This document shows positions 1 through 9,400 of a DNA stretch of 38,760 bases, one piece after another. A program made the position numbers and the translations under genes. Origin of the DNA: JANYJJ01 sp038241115 (GTDB lineage: Bacteria; Pseudomonadota; Gammaproteobacteria; Burkholderiales; Burkholderiaceae_C); assembly GCA_038241115.1 (NCBI GenBank), contig JBBRGA010000014.1:1-38760 (forward strand). The letters are read 5' to 3'. The notes below the pieces were generated by a model. The model was not told where the DNA came from. It saw nothing but the letters and a program-made list of their open reading frames with translations, and searched no databases. The stretch's first letter is position 1, and each line of letters opens with the position of its first letter.

Positions 1-1566
1 CACCCCGACGCCGGCAAAACCACGTTGACGGAAAAACTGCTGCTGTTCTCGGGTGCGATTCAAATTGCCGGTTCGGTGAAGGCGCGCAAGGCCACCCGCC
101 ACGCCACCAGCGACTGGATGGAAATCGAAAAGCAGCGCGGCATTTCGGTGGCGTCCAGCGTGATGCAGATGGAGTACCGCGACTGCGTCATCAACCTGCT
201 CGACACGCCGGGCCACCAGGACTTTTCTGAAGACACCTACCGCGTGCTCACTGCGGTGGACGCGGCCTTGATGGTGATCGACGCGGCGAACGGCGTAGAA
301 CCGCAAACGCGCCGCCTGCTGCAGGTTTGCCGCGCCCGCAACACGCCCATCCTCACCTTTGTCAACAAGATGGACCGCGAGGTGAAGGACCCGCTGGCGC
401 TGATGGACGAGATCGAGCGCGAGCTTGGCATGGAAGTGGTGCCGTTTACTTGGCCGGTCGGCATGGGCAAGGCTTTTCACGGCGTGATGGACCTGCGCGA
501 AAAACGCATGCGTCTGTTTGGTGGTGCTGAACTGAACGGCGGCGAAGAGTTTTTAGCCGGTCTGGACAACCCCGCCTACCCGGCGCGCTTTGGCATGCAG
601 TACGCGCAAAGCAAAAGCGAGATCGAATTGCTCACCGACGCCGCACCGGCGTTCGACCGCGAAGCCTTCTTGAGCGGCCGTCAAACGCCGATGTTCTTCG
701 GCTCGGCCGTCAACAACTTTGGCGTGCAGGAAATTTTGGACGCCTTGGTCGACCTGGCCCCGTCGCCCGGATCACGCATGGCCACGCAACGCGAGGTGAA
801 GCCCGACGAGGCCAAGCTCACCGGCGTGGTGTTCAAGATTCAAGCCAACATGGACCCGGCACACCGCGACCGCATCGCCTTCGTGCGCGTGGCCAGCGGC
901 CACTTCAAGCGCGGCATGCGCATCAAAGTGGCGCGCTCGGGCAAGGAAATGCGCCCCAACACGGTGGTGAGTTTTTTAAGCCAGCGTCGCGAACTGCTGG
1001 ACGAAGCCTTTGCCGGCGACATCATCGGCATTCCGAACCACGGCGTGCTGCAACTCGGCGACACGCTGACCGAAGGCGAAAACCTGCTCTACACCGGCCT
1101 GCCGTTTTTCGCGCCCGAGATGTTTCGCAGCGTCGAGGTGGCCGATCCGCTGCGCACCAAACAACTGCGCAGCGGCTTGACCCAACTGGGCGAGGAGGGC
1201 GCCATACAAGTCTTCCGCCCACTCGGTGGATCGGTTCTTTTACTGGGCGCCGTGGGCCAACTGCAATTCGAGGTGGTAGCGCACCGCCTGGAGCATGAAT
1301 ACGGCGTCAAAGCGCGCATCATGCCAAGCCGGTTTCAGGTGGCGCGCTGGGTGAGCTGCGACGACAAAGACGGCGGCGCCAAAGAGCTGGCGCGCTTCAT
1401 CGACGCCAACTCGCACCGCGTGGCCTTTGATGCCGTCGATGCGCCCACGGTGTTGGTGGAGTACGCGCCCGAGTTGCGCGCCATCGAGGCCAACTGGCCG
1501 AAGATCAAATTCCACGCGCTGCGCGAGCACGCGGGCTTGGTGTTTCAGAAGCAGCTGGACGGGTGA
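1..1566 (+). CDS. prfC: Peptide chain release factor 3 (RF3), 5'-truncated
   Basis: RF3 is a translational GTPase that recycles RF1 and RF2 from the ribosome after peptide release. The reading frame is open from base 1, where it begins inside the G1 loop (HPDAGKTT), so about 20 N-terminal residues and the start codon lie upstream of the window. Also visible are the switch I stretch EKQRGIS, the G3 motif DTPGHQDFSEDTYR, the G4-type motif NKMDRE, and the conserved block VFKIQANMDPAHRDR of domain II. The C-terminal domain (GAVGQLQFEVV, then ARWVSC) is complete, ending in a TGA. About 521 residues are present, in line with the usual 525-530. No frameshift or missing motif was seen. A TTG at base 25 is in frame but is not the real start, because the G1 motif precedes it. 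Confidence 0.97.
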   Translation, partial: HPDAGKTTLTEKLLLFSGAIQIAGSVKARKATRHATSDWMEIEKQRGISVASSVMQMEYRDCVINLLDTPGHQDFSEDTYRVLTAVDAALMVIDAANGVEPQTRRLLQVCRARNTPILTFVNKMDREVKDPLALMDEIERELGMEVVPFTWPVGMGKAFHGVMDLREKRMRLFGGAELNGGEEFLAGLDNPAYPARFGMQYAQSKSEIELLTDAAPAFDREAFLSGRQTPMFFGSAVNNFGVQEILDALVDLAPSPGSRMATQREVKPDEAKLTGVVFKIQANMDPAHRDRIAFVRVASGHFKRGMRIKVARSGKEMRPNTVVSFLSQRRELLDEAFAGDIIGIPNHGVLQLGDTLTEGENLLYTGLPFFAPEMFRSVEVADPLRTKQLRSGLTQLGEEGAIQVFRPLGGSVLLLGAVGQLQFEVVAHRLEHEYGVKARIMPSRFQVARWVSCDDKDGGAKELARFIDANSHRVAFDAVDAPTVLVEYAPELRAIEANWPKIKFHALREHAGLVFQKQLDG

Positions 1567-1595
1567 AGCTCTTTTGTTGAACGCGTTCGGCGCGG

Positions 1596-1683
1596 GCCGC
1601 AAGGCGACCGGGGCCAACACCCTCATGTGCAGACACCCACGCGGGTACGCCACATCGGTCGTTGGCCCCGGTCGCCTTGCGGC
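1596..1683. repeat. Long perfect inverted repeat with nested hairpins
   Basis: The arms 1596-1618 and 1661-1683 are perfect reverse complements over 23 bp (core CGCAAGGCGACCGGGGCC on the left arm), separated by 42 bp. Inside the loop ATGTG (1625-1629) can pair with CACAT (1651-1655), and ACCC (1635-1638) with GGGT (1643-1646), so the whole 88 bp can fold into one long stem. It lies 30 bp after the prfC stop. It could act as a transcription terminator or mRNA stabiliser, but no clean T-run follows either arm. It could also be a mobile palindromic repeat. Function is inferred; the symmetry is seen directly. Confidence 0.8.
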
Positions 1684-2533
1684 TGCGGGTGGTTTGGCGG
1701 TTTTGTCCGAGGTTGCCGCCATTTCAGTGCGATTCGGGTTCTTACTTAATCGCTTGTGATCACGTGTCTTAGGGGGTTGCAAAAATCCACTTGCGACACC
1801 CAAAGTCCCGGCGATGGAGAACTCGCAGTTTGATTCGTTGGTCACAGGTTTTTTCAAGGCGGCAAACCGTTGATGCCAACACGGGTCAGTTGCTGAGTCA
1901 GCACAACGGCGGCACGGCCGTTTCCAAACCGGCCTTGGACGATGTCCGCAAGTACCACCTCATTGACCCGCGCCGCGCTGCATTGATCGCTCGCGGCGTG
2001 GCGGCCCCCGGCAGCTGGTGGCACTGCTCCGAGCACTTTGACAGCCGTTTTGCACGGTGCGCAGCCACGTGCGAAGCGTGCTGCAACGCCTGGGCGCACA
2101 GCGCACCGCAGATGCGGAGCGGATGCTGCGCCAAGGTGTGGCCCGATGAACGGTAGAGCAGGTGGGCAAGGCCGGCAACGGATGACGGCAATCCGTTGAA
2201 CCGTGCAGCTCAGGCGGTGAAGGAGCGCAGTTGCGGACGGCCTGCTGTGTCGTCACGAAGTCTTCGCGAACTTGACGCCTGAGCGCAGGCACGTCGAAAA
2301 CGTTGGCGCGTTGGTTGAATCAGCGCCCAGAGCAACCCGATTCTCGGTGTGACGAGGCGGTGGGCGCCGCTGAGCAGGGCGACGGCATGCACCGAGCCAA
2401 CGCCGCTCACCGAGCTGACAGGTACCTGAGCGGCAGTCGCATAAGTGGTCCACGTTGAAGCAACGGCGATGCCAACGCTCTCGAAAAAGCCGCCAGGCGC
2501 GCCAGCGCTCGCGCCACGGCGACAATTTGGCGC
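1684..2533. other. Gene-poor stretch between prfC and ubiA, possibly decayed coding DNA
   Basis: No open frame here looks like a complete known protein. The plus-strand frame 1791-2156 (121 codons) contains a protein-like stretch, ALDDVRKYHLIDPRRAALIA, that then turns cysteine-rich and unlikely. From about 2050 another plus frame reads TVRSHVRSVLQRLGAQRTAD, which loosely resembles a LuxR-type recognition helix and ends at a TGA near 2149. A stop codon and a frame change separate the two pieces, so a decayed regulator-like gene is possible but unproven. On the minus strand the open frame 2210-2773 runs into ubiA antisense and is probably chance. No tRNA, promoter or terminator could be assigned. 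Confidence 0.35.
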
Positions 2534-3421
2534 ATGTCCACCACGCCCGCAAGCCCCGCGCCGTCGCGCATTTCGCTGTACCTCGACTTGATCCGCTGGG
2601 ACCGGCCCGCCGGCAGCTACTTGCTGCTGTGGCCTACGCTGTCGGCGCTGTGGCTTGCAGCGGATGGCTTTCCCGGTTGGCATTTGTTGTTGGTGTTCAC
2701 AGCAGGCACTTTTTTGATGCGCAGCGCGGGTTGCGCGGTCAACGATGTGGCCGACCGCGATGTCGACAAACATGTGAAGCGCACTGCGAATCGGCCGGTG
2801 ACCCGCGGGGCAGTGAGTGCCAAAGCGGCGCTTCTGTTGGGCGCTGCGTTGGCCTTACTGGCCTTCGCGCTGGTGCTGACCACTAACACAGCCACCGTGT
2901 GGTGGAGTGTGGCCGCGCTGGCGGTGACGGTTTTTTATCCGTTCACCAAACGCTTTTTCTCGATGCCGCAAGCGGTGCTGGGCGTGGCCTTCAGCTTTGG
3001 CATACCGATGGCTTTTGCGGCGGTACAAGGCGTGGTGCCCGCATTGGCGTGGTGGCTGCTGGTGGGCAACGGTTTTTGGGTGCTGGCCTACGACACCGAA
3101 TACGCCATGGTGGACCGTGACGACGACATGAAGGTGGGCATCAAAACCTCGGCCATCACGCTGGGGCGCTTCGATGTGGCCGGCGTGATGCTGTTTTACG
3201 CCGCCTACTTGGCGGTGTGGGCCACGGTGGGGCTGCGCTTGAATTTGAACTGGGTCTACTTTGTCGGCTTGGCAGCGGCAGCGCTGATTTCCTTCTGGCA
3301 CTTCACCTTGATTCGCAGCCGCTCGCGCGAGGGCTGCTTCAAGGCGTTTCGGCTGAACCACTGGCTCGGTTTTGCGGTGTTTGCGGGCGTGGTGCTGAGC
3401 TCACTGAACGCACGACCTTAA
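2534..3421 (+). CDS. ubiA: 4-hydroxybenzoate polyprenyltransferase UbiA
   Basis: UbiA is an inner-membrane prenyltransferase that joins the polyprenyl tail to 4-hydroxybenzoate, the first membrane step of ubiquinone synthesis. The 295-residue protein matches the family length. The first aspartate-rich site, NDVADRDVDKHVKRT, follows an SAGC segment and is continued by the conserved NRPVTRG. The second site is YDTEYAMVDRDDDMKVGIKT. Both bind Mg-diphosphate of the prenyl donor. The N-terminal RWDRPAGSYLLLWPT is typical, and about eight to nine hydrophobic helices follow. The start ATG at 2534 has only a weak ribosome-binding site, but no better start fits the family N-terminus. It is followed by 141 bp without features before the next gene. 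Confidence 0.95.
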   Translation: MSTTPASPAPSRISLYLDLIRWDRPAGSYLLLWPTLSALWLAADGFPGWHLLLVFTAGTFLMRSAGCAVNDVADRDVDKHVKRTANRPVTRGAVSAKAALLLGAALALLAFALVLTTNTATVWWSVAALAVTVFYPFTKRFFSMPQAVLGVAFSFGIPMAFAAVQGVVPALAWWLLVGNGFWVLAYDTEYAMVDRDDDMKVGIKTSAITLGRFDVAGVMLFYAAYLAVWATVGLRLNLNWVYFVGLAAAALISFWHFTLIRSRSREGCFKAFRLNHWLGFAVFAGVVLSSLNARP

Positions 3422-3562
3422 CCAAGCACTGCAACCAAGAACCGCAACCAGGCGCCCAATTCAAGCCGCGAGAAAAACACCGCTCCGTTCGGGCAGCGGT
3501 TGCGCAGGCCAGCGCTGATTTCATGGCACGATCCGCGGCAGTCAAATCACCACTTACTCACC

Positions 3563-4015
3563 ATGATTTTCAAACGCGTCGTTCTTCCGCTGCTTGTGTT
3601 GTGCCTGCTGGTGGCGGGCTACTTTTACCTGGCGCTGCGTTGGAGCTATTCCACCGGCGAACGCGCCGGCTGGATCCAGAAGCTCTCGGACAAGGGCTGG
3701 GTTTGCAAAACCTGGGAAGGCGAAATGGCACAGGTGTCGACGCCGGGCAGTTCGGTGGTGGAAAAGTTTTTATTCACTGTGCGCGACCCGGCCGTGGCCA
3801 AGGAATTGAGCGCCCTGATGGGCAAGCGCGTGAGCTTGCACTATGAAGAAAAGGTGGGTTTGCCCGGCTCGTGCTTTGGCGACACCCGCTACTTTGTGAC
3901 CAAGGCCACCGAGACCAACGACATTTCGCTGACACCGGGCGTGACGGTCAGGCAGTCGCCGCCGTCTGGTGCGGTACCGCCTTCATCAGCGGGCACGCCT
4001 GCATCAGCGCCTTGA
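3563..4015 (+). CDS. Uncharacterised small membrane-anchored protein
   Basis: A 150-residue protein starting MIFKRVVLPLLVLCLLVAGYF: one N-terminal hydrophobic segment (about residues 5-25) that is either a signal anchor or an uncleaved signal, followed by a periplasmic-type domain. The body contains WSYSTGERAGWIQKLSDKGW, then CKTWEGEMAQ, and ends in a proline/serine-rich tail. The frame is open upstream to 3500, but the ATG at 3563 starts the hydrophobic segment and is preferred; no clear ribosome-binding site is visible. I recognise it only as a conserved hypothetical protein of Comamonadaceae-like genomes and assign no function. It is convergent with gdhA, with 65 bp between them that hold two short stem-loops (for example TGCGGC/GCCGCA near 4062) but no T-run. 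Confidence 0.75.
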   Translation: MIFKRVVLPLLVLCLLVAGYFYLALRWSYSTGERAGWIQKLSDKGWVCKTWEGEMAQVSTPGSSVVEKFLFTVRDPAVAKELSALMGKRVSLHYEEKVGLPGSCFGDTRYFVTKATETNDISLTPGVTVRQSPPSGAVPPSSAGTPASAP

Positions 4016-4080
4016 CGGCACGCCCGTTTCGATCCATCTGCGAGGTGTAAACCTCCCCTCCATGCGGCCTCAGCCGCAAC

Positions 4081-5352
4081 TCAAGGGTACAAACCGCGCT
4101 CTTCGCGCGCTGACAAAATTCGCTCGCAGGCCACCGCAAATGTCGCGGTGCGCAGTGAAATTTTGTGATGGTCGGCGGTGTCCCAGATCTTCTTCAGGGC
4201 GTCGACCATGATCTTGTCCAGGCGCAGGTTGATCTCATCCTCGCTCCAAAAGAAGCTGCTGAAGTCCTGCACCCATTCGAAGTAGCTGACGGTCACGCCG
4301 CCGGCATTGCAAATCACGTCGGGCACCACCAGGATGCCGCGTGAGCCCAGCACATCGTCGGCCTTCGGCAGCGTCGGCCCATTGGCACCTTCGAGCACGA
4401 GCTTGGCTTTGATGCGGTTGGCTCGCTCCTCGGTGATCTGGCCTTCGAGCGCGGCCGGAATCAGGATGTCGCAGTCGACGTCCCAAAAGCTCTCGTTGTC
4501 GATGCGCTCGGCCGCTTGGTAGTTGCCGATGCCGCCGTCGCGTTTGAGCACTTCCATGGTGGTGTTCATGTCAAAACCCTGTGGGTTCACCAGCGTGCCG
4601 GTGTGGTCTTGCACCGCCACCAACGTGGCACCGGCTTGCACAAACAATTCGGCCGCCGAGCTGCCCACATTGCCCATGCCTTGCACCGCGATGCGCGCGC
4701 CGTTCAGGTTCAAACCGATGCGGCGCGCAGCTTCGCGGCCGGTCACAAACACACCGCGACCCGTGGCTTTCACGCGGCCCAGCGAGCCGCCTAAATGCAG
4801 CGGTTTGCCGGTGACCACGCCCGTGGCGGTGGTGCCGGTGTTCATGGAATAGGTGTCCATCATCCAGGCCATGATCTGGCCGTTGGTGTTGACGTCGGGC
4901 GCGGGGATGTCGCGCTGCGGGCCGATGATGATGCCGATCTCGCTGGTGTAGCGGCGCGTCATGCGCTCCAGTTCTTTCAGCGACAACTTCTTCGGGTCGA
5001 CGCGGATGCCGCCTTTGGCTCCCCCATAAGGCAGGTTTACTGCCGCGCACTTCACCGTCATCCAGGCGCTGAGCGCCATCACCTCTTCCAGGGTCACGTC
5101 GGGGTGGTATCGCACCCCCCCCTTGCCTGGGCCGCGCGACAGGTTGTGCTGCACGCGGTAGCCCTCAAAGTGGGCCACGCTGCCGTCGTCCATCTCGATG
5201 GGCACGTCGACGATCAACGCGCGCTTGGGCCGCTTCAGCGTTTCAGACCAATGCGCCAGATGCCCGAGGTAAGGCAGCACGCGGTCCACCTGCGAGAGGT
5301 AGGTGTTCCAGGGGCTGGTGGACGTGGGGGTGACGTAGGACAAAAAGCTCAT
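4081..5352 (-). CDS. gdhA: Glutamate dehydrogenase (Glu/Leu/Phe/Val family)
   Basis: It interconverts glutamate and 2-oxoglutarate plus ammonium with NAD(P) in the cytoplasm. The 423-residue length fits the hexameric short GDH class. The substrate lysines lie in GPGKGGVRYHP and PYGGAKGGIRVDP, and the catalytic aspartate in RDIPAPDVNTN. The nucleotide-binding fold carries IAVQGMGNVGSSAAEL, and the C-terminal half carries LVLEGANGPT and VPDVICNAGGVTVSYFEW. All key motifs are intact. Cofactor preference cannot be read with certainty. The start ATG at 5352 gives the expected N-terminus. It lies downstream of putA and proC on the same strand but 226 bp away, so it probably has its own promoter near the palindrome at 5450-5470. 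Its likely role is to feed proline- and glutamate-derived carbon into the TCA cycle. Confidence 0.93.
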   Translation of the reverse strand: MSFLSYVTPTSTSPWNTYLSQVDRVLPYLGHLAHWSETLKRPKRALIVDVPIEMDDGSVAHFEGYRVQHNLSRGPGKGGVRYHPDVTLEEVMALSAWMTVKCAAVNLPYGGAKGGIRVDPKKLSLKELERMTRRYTSEIGIIIGPQRDIPAPDVNTNGQIMAWMMDTYSMNTGTTATGVVTGKPLHLGGSLGRVKATGRGVFVTGREAARRIGLNLNGARIAVQGMGNVGSSAAELFVQAGATLVAVQDHTGTLVNPQGFDMNTTMEVLKRDGGIGNYQAAERIDNESFWDVDCDILIPAALEGQITEERANRIKAKLVLEGANGPTLPKADDVLGSRGILVVPDVICNAGGVTVSYFEWVQDFSSFFWSEDEINLRLDKIMVDALKKIWDTADHHKISLRTATFAVACERILSAREERGLYP

Positions 5353-5449
5353 GGGCGGCTCCGGCAGATGAACAGTTGATGGGCAATGGCCAGTTGGACT
5401 GGCATGCGGCAGGACTGTAGGCGCGGGCGCCGGTTTTGTGTCACGGCTG

Positions 5450-5470
5450 CTTATGCTGGCTTTGCATAAG
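5450..5470 (-). promoter_or_regulatory. Operator-like palindrome upstream of gdhA
   Basis: CTTATGC (5450-5456) and GCATAAG (5464-5470) form a perfect 7-bp inverted repeat around a 7-bp spacer. The core reads T-N11-A, the classic LysR-family half-site layout. It is centred about 108 bp upstream of the gdhA start in an otherwise featureless stretch. No LysR gene lies in the window, so the regulator is unknown. The symmetry is seen; a role in gdhA control is inferred. Confidence 0.4.
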
Positions 5471-5530
5471 GTGTGTGGCTGGGAGCCGAAGCACCCCGTC
5501 TTTTCAACTCAAATCAGACACAAAAATATC

Positions 5531-5553
5531 CCGTTCGCATTGAGGTGTCGAAG
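5531..5553 (+). repeat. Degenerate REP-like repeat (copy near the proC 3' end)
   Basis: CCGTTCGCATTGAGGTGTCG plus AAG closely matches the consensus CCGTTCGCCCTGAGGTATCG plus AAG seen at 11132 and 18076. It ends about 25 bp beyond the proC stop codon. The matching opposite arm is poorly conserved, so this copy is probably a decaying half element. Confidence 0.55.
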
Positions 5554-5578
5554 TGCTGCCCATATTCAAGCGCCCACC

Positions 5579-6388
5579 TCAACCGCCAAATTCATCACCC
5601 AGCTCACGCGCCCGCCGTTGCGCCGCTTGAATCGCACTCACCACAGCTGCTTTCACACCCGCCGCTTCCATCGCTGACAAGGCCGCAAACGTGGTGCCGC
5701 CTTTGGACGTGACGCGTTCGCGCAGCACCTGAGGCGGCTCGTCTGAAGCCTGCGCCAGCGCGGTAGCACCAGCGAAGGTGGCCAACGCCAACTGCCTGCC
5801 CTGCGCCGCGCTCAGGCCCATGTCGGTGGCGGCTTGCATCATGGCTTCGATGAAGTAAAAAACATAGGCCGGACCTGACCCCGACAGCGCCGTCACGGCA
5901 TCCAAGTCGGCTTCGCGCTCGACCCACAAGGCCTGGCCTGTGGGTGCCAACAAGGCTTCGATTTGCAGCTTTTCAGTGGCGCTGACGGCCGCTCGCGAAA
6001 ACAAACCCGAGATCCCTTGCCCGATGAGCGCAGGCGTGTTGGGCATGGCCCGCACCACACGTTGTGAGCCCAGTGCGTGCGCAATGGTGTCGCTTCGAAT
6101 GCCCGCCATCACGCTCAGGTGCAAGGCCTGGCTCACGTGCGCGGCACACGGCGCGGCGGCGGCAGAAAAGAGTTGCGGCTTCACTGCCCACACCACAGTG
6201 TCGGCCCGCTTCAGCGACGAATCTGCAGTGGCCAAAGCGGTAATGTTGAAGTCGGCCAGGAGCTTGTGGCGCTGCGCCTCGAACGGCTCCACCACGACGA
6301 GCGACGTAGCCGCGCGGCCGCTCTTGAGCAGCCCGCCAATGATGGCGCTGGCCATGTTGCCGCCGCCGATGAATGCGATTGTTTTCAT
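5579..6388 (-). CDS. proC: Pyrroline-5-carboxylate reductase
   Basis: It reduces pyrroline-5-carboxylate to proline with NAD(P)H, the last step of proline synthesis. The 269-residue protein begins MKTIAFIGGGNMASAIIGGL, the Rossmann dinucleotide site. It contains WAVKPQ, VVRAMPNTPALIGQG, the signature region ALSGSGPAYVFYFIEAM, and the C-terminal RERVTSKGGTT typical of ProC dimers. The frame is open further upstream to 6520, but ATG 6388 precedes the conserved N-terminus exactly and is chosen. It lies 44 bp downstream of putA on the same strand, so the two may share a transcript. This is notable because PutA runs the opposite, degradative reaction. All expected motifs are present. Confidence 0.95.
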   Translation of the reverse strand: MKTIAFIGGGNMASAIIGGLLKSGRAATSLVVVEPFEAQRHKLLADFNITALATADSSLKRADTVVWAVKPQLFSAAAAPCAAHVSQALHLSVMAGIRSDTIAHALGSQRVVRAMPNTPALIGQGISGLFSRAAVSATEKLQIEALLAPTGQALWVEREADLDAVTALSGSGPAYVFYFIEAMMQAATDMGLSAAQGRQLALATFAGATALAQASDEPPQVLRERVTSKGGTTFAALSAMEAAGVKAAVVSAIQAAQRRARELGDEFGG

Positions 6389-6432
6389 CGAACCAGTGTA
6401 GGGGCGTGGCGCTGAAAACGCGCCAGCCGCCG

Positions 6433-9400
6433 CTAGGACTGGCCGCGGTTCACGCCCGCCAGCAAGGCCACATTGCCCCCCGCCGCCGCCGTGTTCACGG
6501 TCACGGTTTGCTCGGCGCAAAAGCGATACAGGTAATGCGGTCCGCCGGCTTTGGGGCCGGTGCCGCTGAGGCCTTCGCCGCCAAACGGCTGCGAGCCGAC
6601 GACGGCACCGATCATGTTGCGGTTGACGTAGACATTGCCGATGCGTGCTTGCGCCGCCAAGCGCAAGGCGCGGCTGTCGATGCGGGTTTGGATGCCCAAG
6701 GTCAGGCCGTAACCGAGCGCGTTGATTTGCTGCATGACGGCATCGACATCGCCGCTCCAGCGCACCACGTGCAACACCGGGCCGAAGATTTCTCGCTTCA
6801 CGTCGCTGATGCTGCTGACTTCAAACGCGATGGGGGCGATGTGGTGTAAGTCGGCACGAGGCACGAAAGATCCGCCGGCTGCGTTCGACGGCATAAGCGC
6901 CGACCCAATCAGCTTGGCCGTTTGATGCAGCTCTGCAATGTGCGCGCTGATGCCCTCAAACGCTTGCGCATCAATCACCGGCCCCACATCGGTCGCCCAC
7001 AGGGCGGGGTCGCCCACGCGCAACTCGCTCAGTGCGCCGCGAATCATCTCGATCACGCCGTCGGCAATGCCCTCGTGCACGCACAACAAGCGCAGTGCCG
7101 AACAACGTTGCCCGGCAGAGCGAAAAGCGCTTTGCACCACCGCGTCCACCACCTGCTCGGGCAGGGCCGTGCTGTCGACGATCATCGCGTTGATGCCGCC
7201 GGTCTCGGCGATCAGCGGCACCATGGCGCCGTCGCGCGCGGCCAGACTTCGGTTGATGCTTTTTGCAACGGCCGTTGATCCGGTGAAGCAAACGCCTGCG
7301 GTGCGCGCGTCACTCACCAGCGCTGCGCCCACCACTTCGCCGGCCCCGTGAAATAGCACCAAGGCCACGCTGGGAACGCCACATTCAATGAGCAACTCAA
7401 CAAAGCGCTGCGCCACAAACGGCGTTTGCTCGGCGGGTTTGGCGGCCACGCTGTTGCCCGCCACCAAGGCCGCCGCCACCTGCCCGGCAAAGATGGCCAG
7501 AGGAAAATTCCAGGGGCTGATGCAGACGAACACGCCGCGCCCGTGCAAGCGCAATTCATTGCTTTCGCCGGTGGGGCCGGGCAGCACTTGCGTTTTCAAG
7601 TTGACTTCGGCCTGGTCGGCGTAGTAGCGGCAAAAGTCCACCGCCTCGCGCACTTCCGAGACGCAGTCGCCCAGGGTTTTATGGGCCTCTTTGACCAGCA
7701 AACCGCAGAACTCGGGCATGCGTGCCTCCAGCGCATCGGCCGCTTTGCGAAACACCTGGGCGCGCTGCGTCAAGGGCGTGGTGCTCCATGCATGAAAGCC
7801 GTTCTGCAATCGCGCCATCGCAGCCGAAACATCAGCGGTTGTGGCTTCAGCGATGGGTTCAATCTGCACCGCCGCCACCGCCTTCAACAAGGGCGCGCGC
7901 TCAGCGATGCAGGCCAGATCGACGCCTCTGGAATTGGCGCGGCCTCTGTGGTGAATGTCCTTGGCATTCCAGCCAAACAACTCCGCCGGTTGCGCAAACG
8001 CGGCGTGCGCAGTCACTGTCAGCGGCGACGCCAGCAAGGCATTCACGTCCACCGCGTGGTCGGTGAGCTGATGCACAAAAGACGAGTTCGCGCCGTTCTC
8101 CAGCAAGCGCCTGACCAAATAGGCCAGCAGATCACGGTGCTCACCCACCGGCGCATACACCCGCACGGGCACGGCGGCGGTTTGCGTCACCCCCCGCATG
8201 ACCTCGCGGTACACGCCCTCACCCATGCCGTGCAGACGCTGCATCTCGAATGGCGCACCGTTTTTCGACGAACTCGATACCGAGTTGGCCATGTGCATGA
8301 TGGCCGCGATGGTGCCGGCGTTGTGGGTGGCAAATTGCGGGTAAATCACATCGCTGTGCGACAACAACGCCTGCGCGCAGGCCAGGTAGGCAATGTCGGT
8401 GTGGTGCTTGTGGGTGAATACCGGATAGCCGCTCAAACCCAGCTCTTGGGCGCGCTTGATTTCGCCGTCCCAGTACGCGCCCTTGACCAAGCGCACCATG
8501 AAACGCAGGCCGTGCAGTTTGGCGATGCGCGCCACTTCTTGCACCACCTGCGGTGCGCGAATTTGATACGCCTGCACCGCCAAACCAAAGCCGCGCCACT
8601 GCGGAAAATATTGCGCAATGCGCGCCGCCAAGGCGTCCAGCACGTCCAGCGACAGCTCCAGGCGGTCGCTCTCTTCGGCGTCGATCGTCAGGTTGAGGTT
8701 GGCGCGCGCCGCGGGTTCGATCAGCTGCCACACGCGCGGCAACAGCTCGGCAAAAACACGGTCGCGTTGGCTGTCTTCATAGCGTGAAAACAGCGCACTC
8801 AATTTGATGGAAATGCCGTCGTTGACCTCCGGATCGGCGCTTGCTTCACCACTTCGTTTACCAACTGCTGCGATGGCGTGAATCGCATTCAAGTAAGACG
8901 CCAAATAGCGCATCGCATCGGCCTCTGTGCGCGCACCTTCGCCGAGCATGTCGTAGCTGAAACGCAAGCCGCGCTGTGCTTTGCGCGCCGACGCGGCCTC
9001 GCCCATCGCCTCTTTGATGGAGCGGCCCAAAACAAACTGCTTGCCCAACAGCTGGATGGCCCGCACGGTGGCGGCGACCACGGTTTGTGCGCCCAGGCGC
9101 TTGAAGATTCCGCCCTCGTTTTCGTTCGCGGTTTCAGTTGCGGGCAGGAACTTTTTCGACATCGCAATCGCGCTGGCCGATAGCGACGCCAGCATCTGAT
9201 GCGGCCCGCCCGAGCTGGCATCGAACTGCGCATTGCCCAGCTGATCGGCCGTCAACGCCACCGCTGTTTCCACATCGGGCACGCGCAACAGCGCCTCGGC
9301 CAATCGCATCAGCGCCAAGCCCTCGGCGCTGGAAATGGGGTACTCGCGCAGCAGACTTTCCATCGCCCAAAACGGTGGCGGGTTGTCGCGCACCGCTTGC

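Noticed and set aside
2210..2773. Minus-strand frame with SVSGVGSVHAVALLSG, considered as an IS110 transposase tail
   Set aside because: The similarity to the IPGIGPVTAxxLLAE motif is short, the flanking residues do not continue the family pattern, and half the frame is antisense to ubiA.
4016..4080. Terminator between the small unknown protein and gdhA
   Set aside because: Two short stem-loops are present (for example TGCGGC/GCCGCA), but neither is followed by a T-run, so an intrinsic terminator is not supported.
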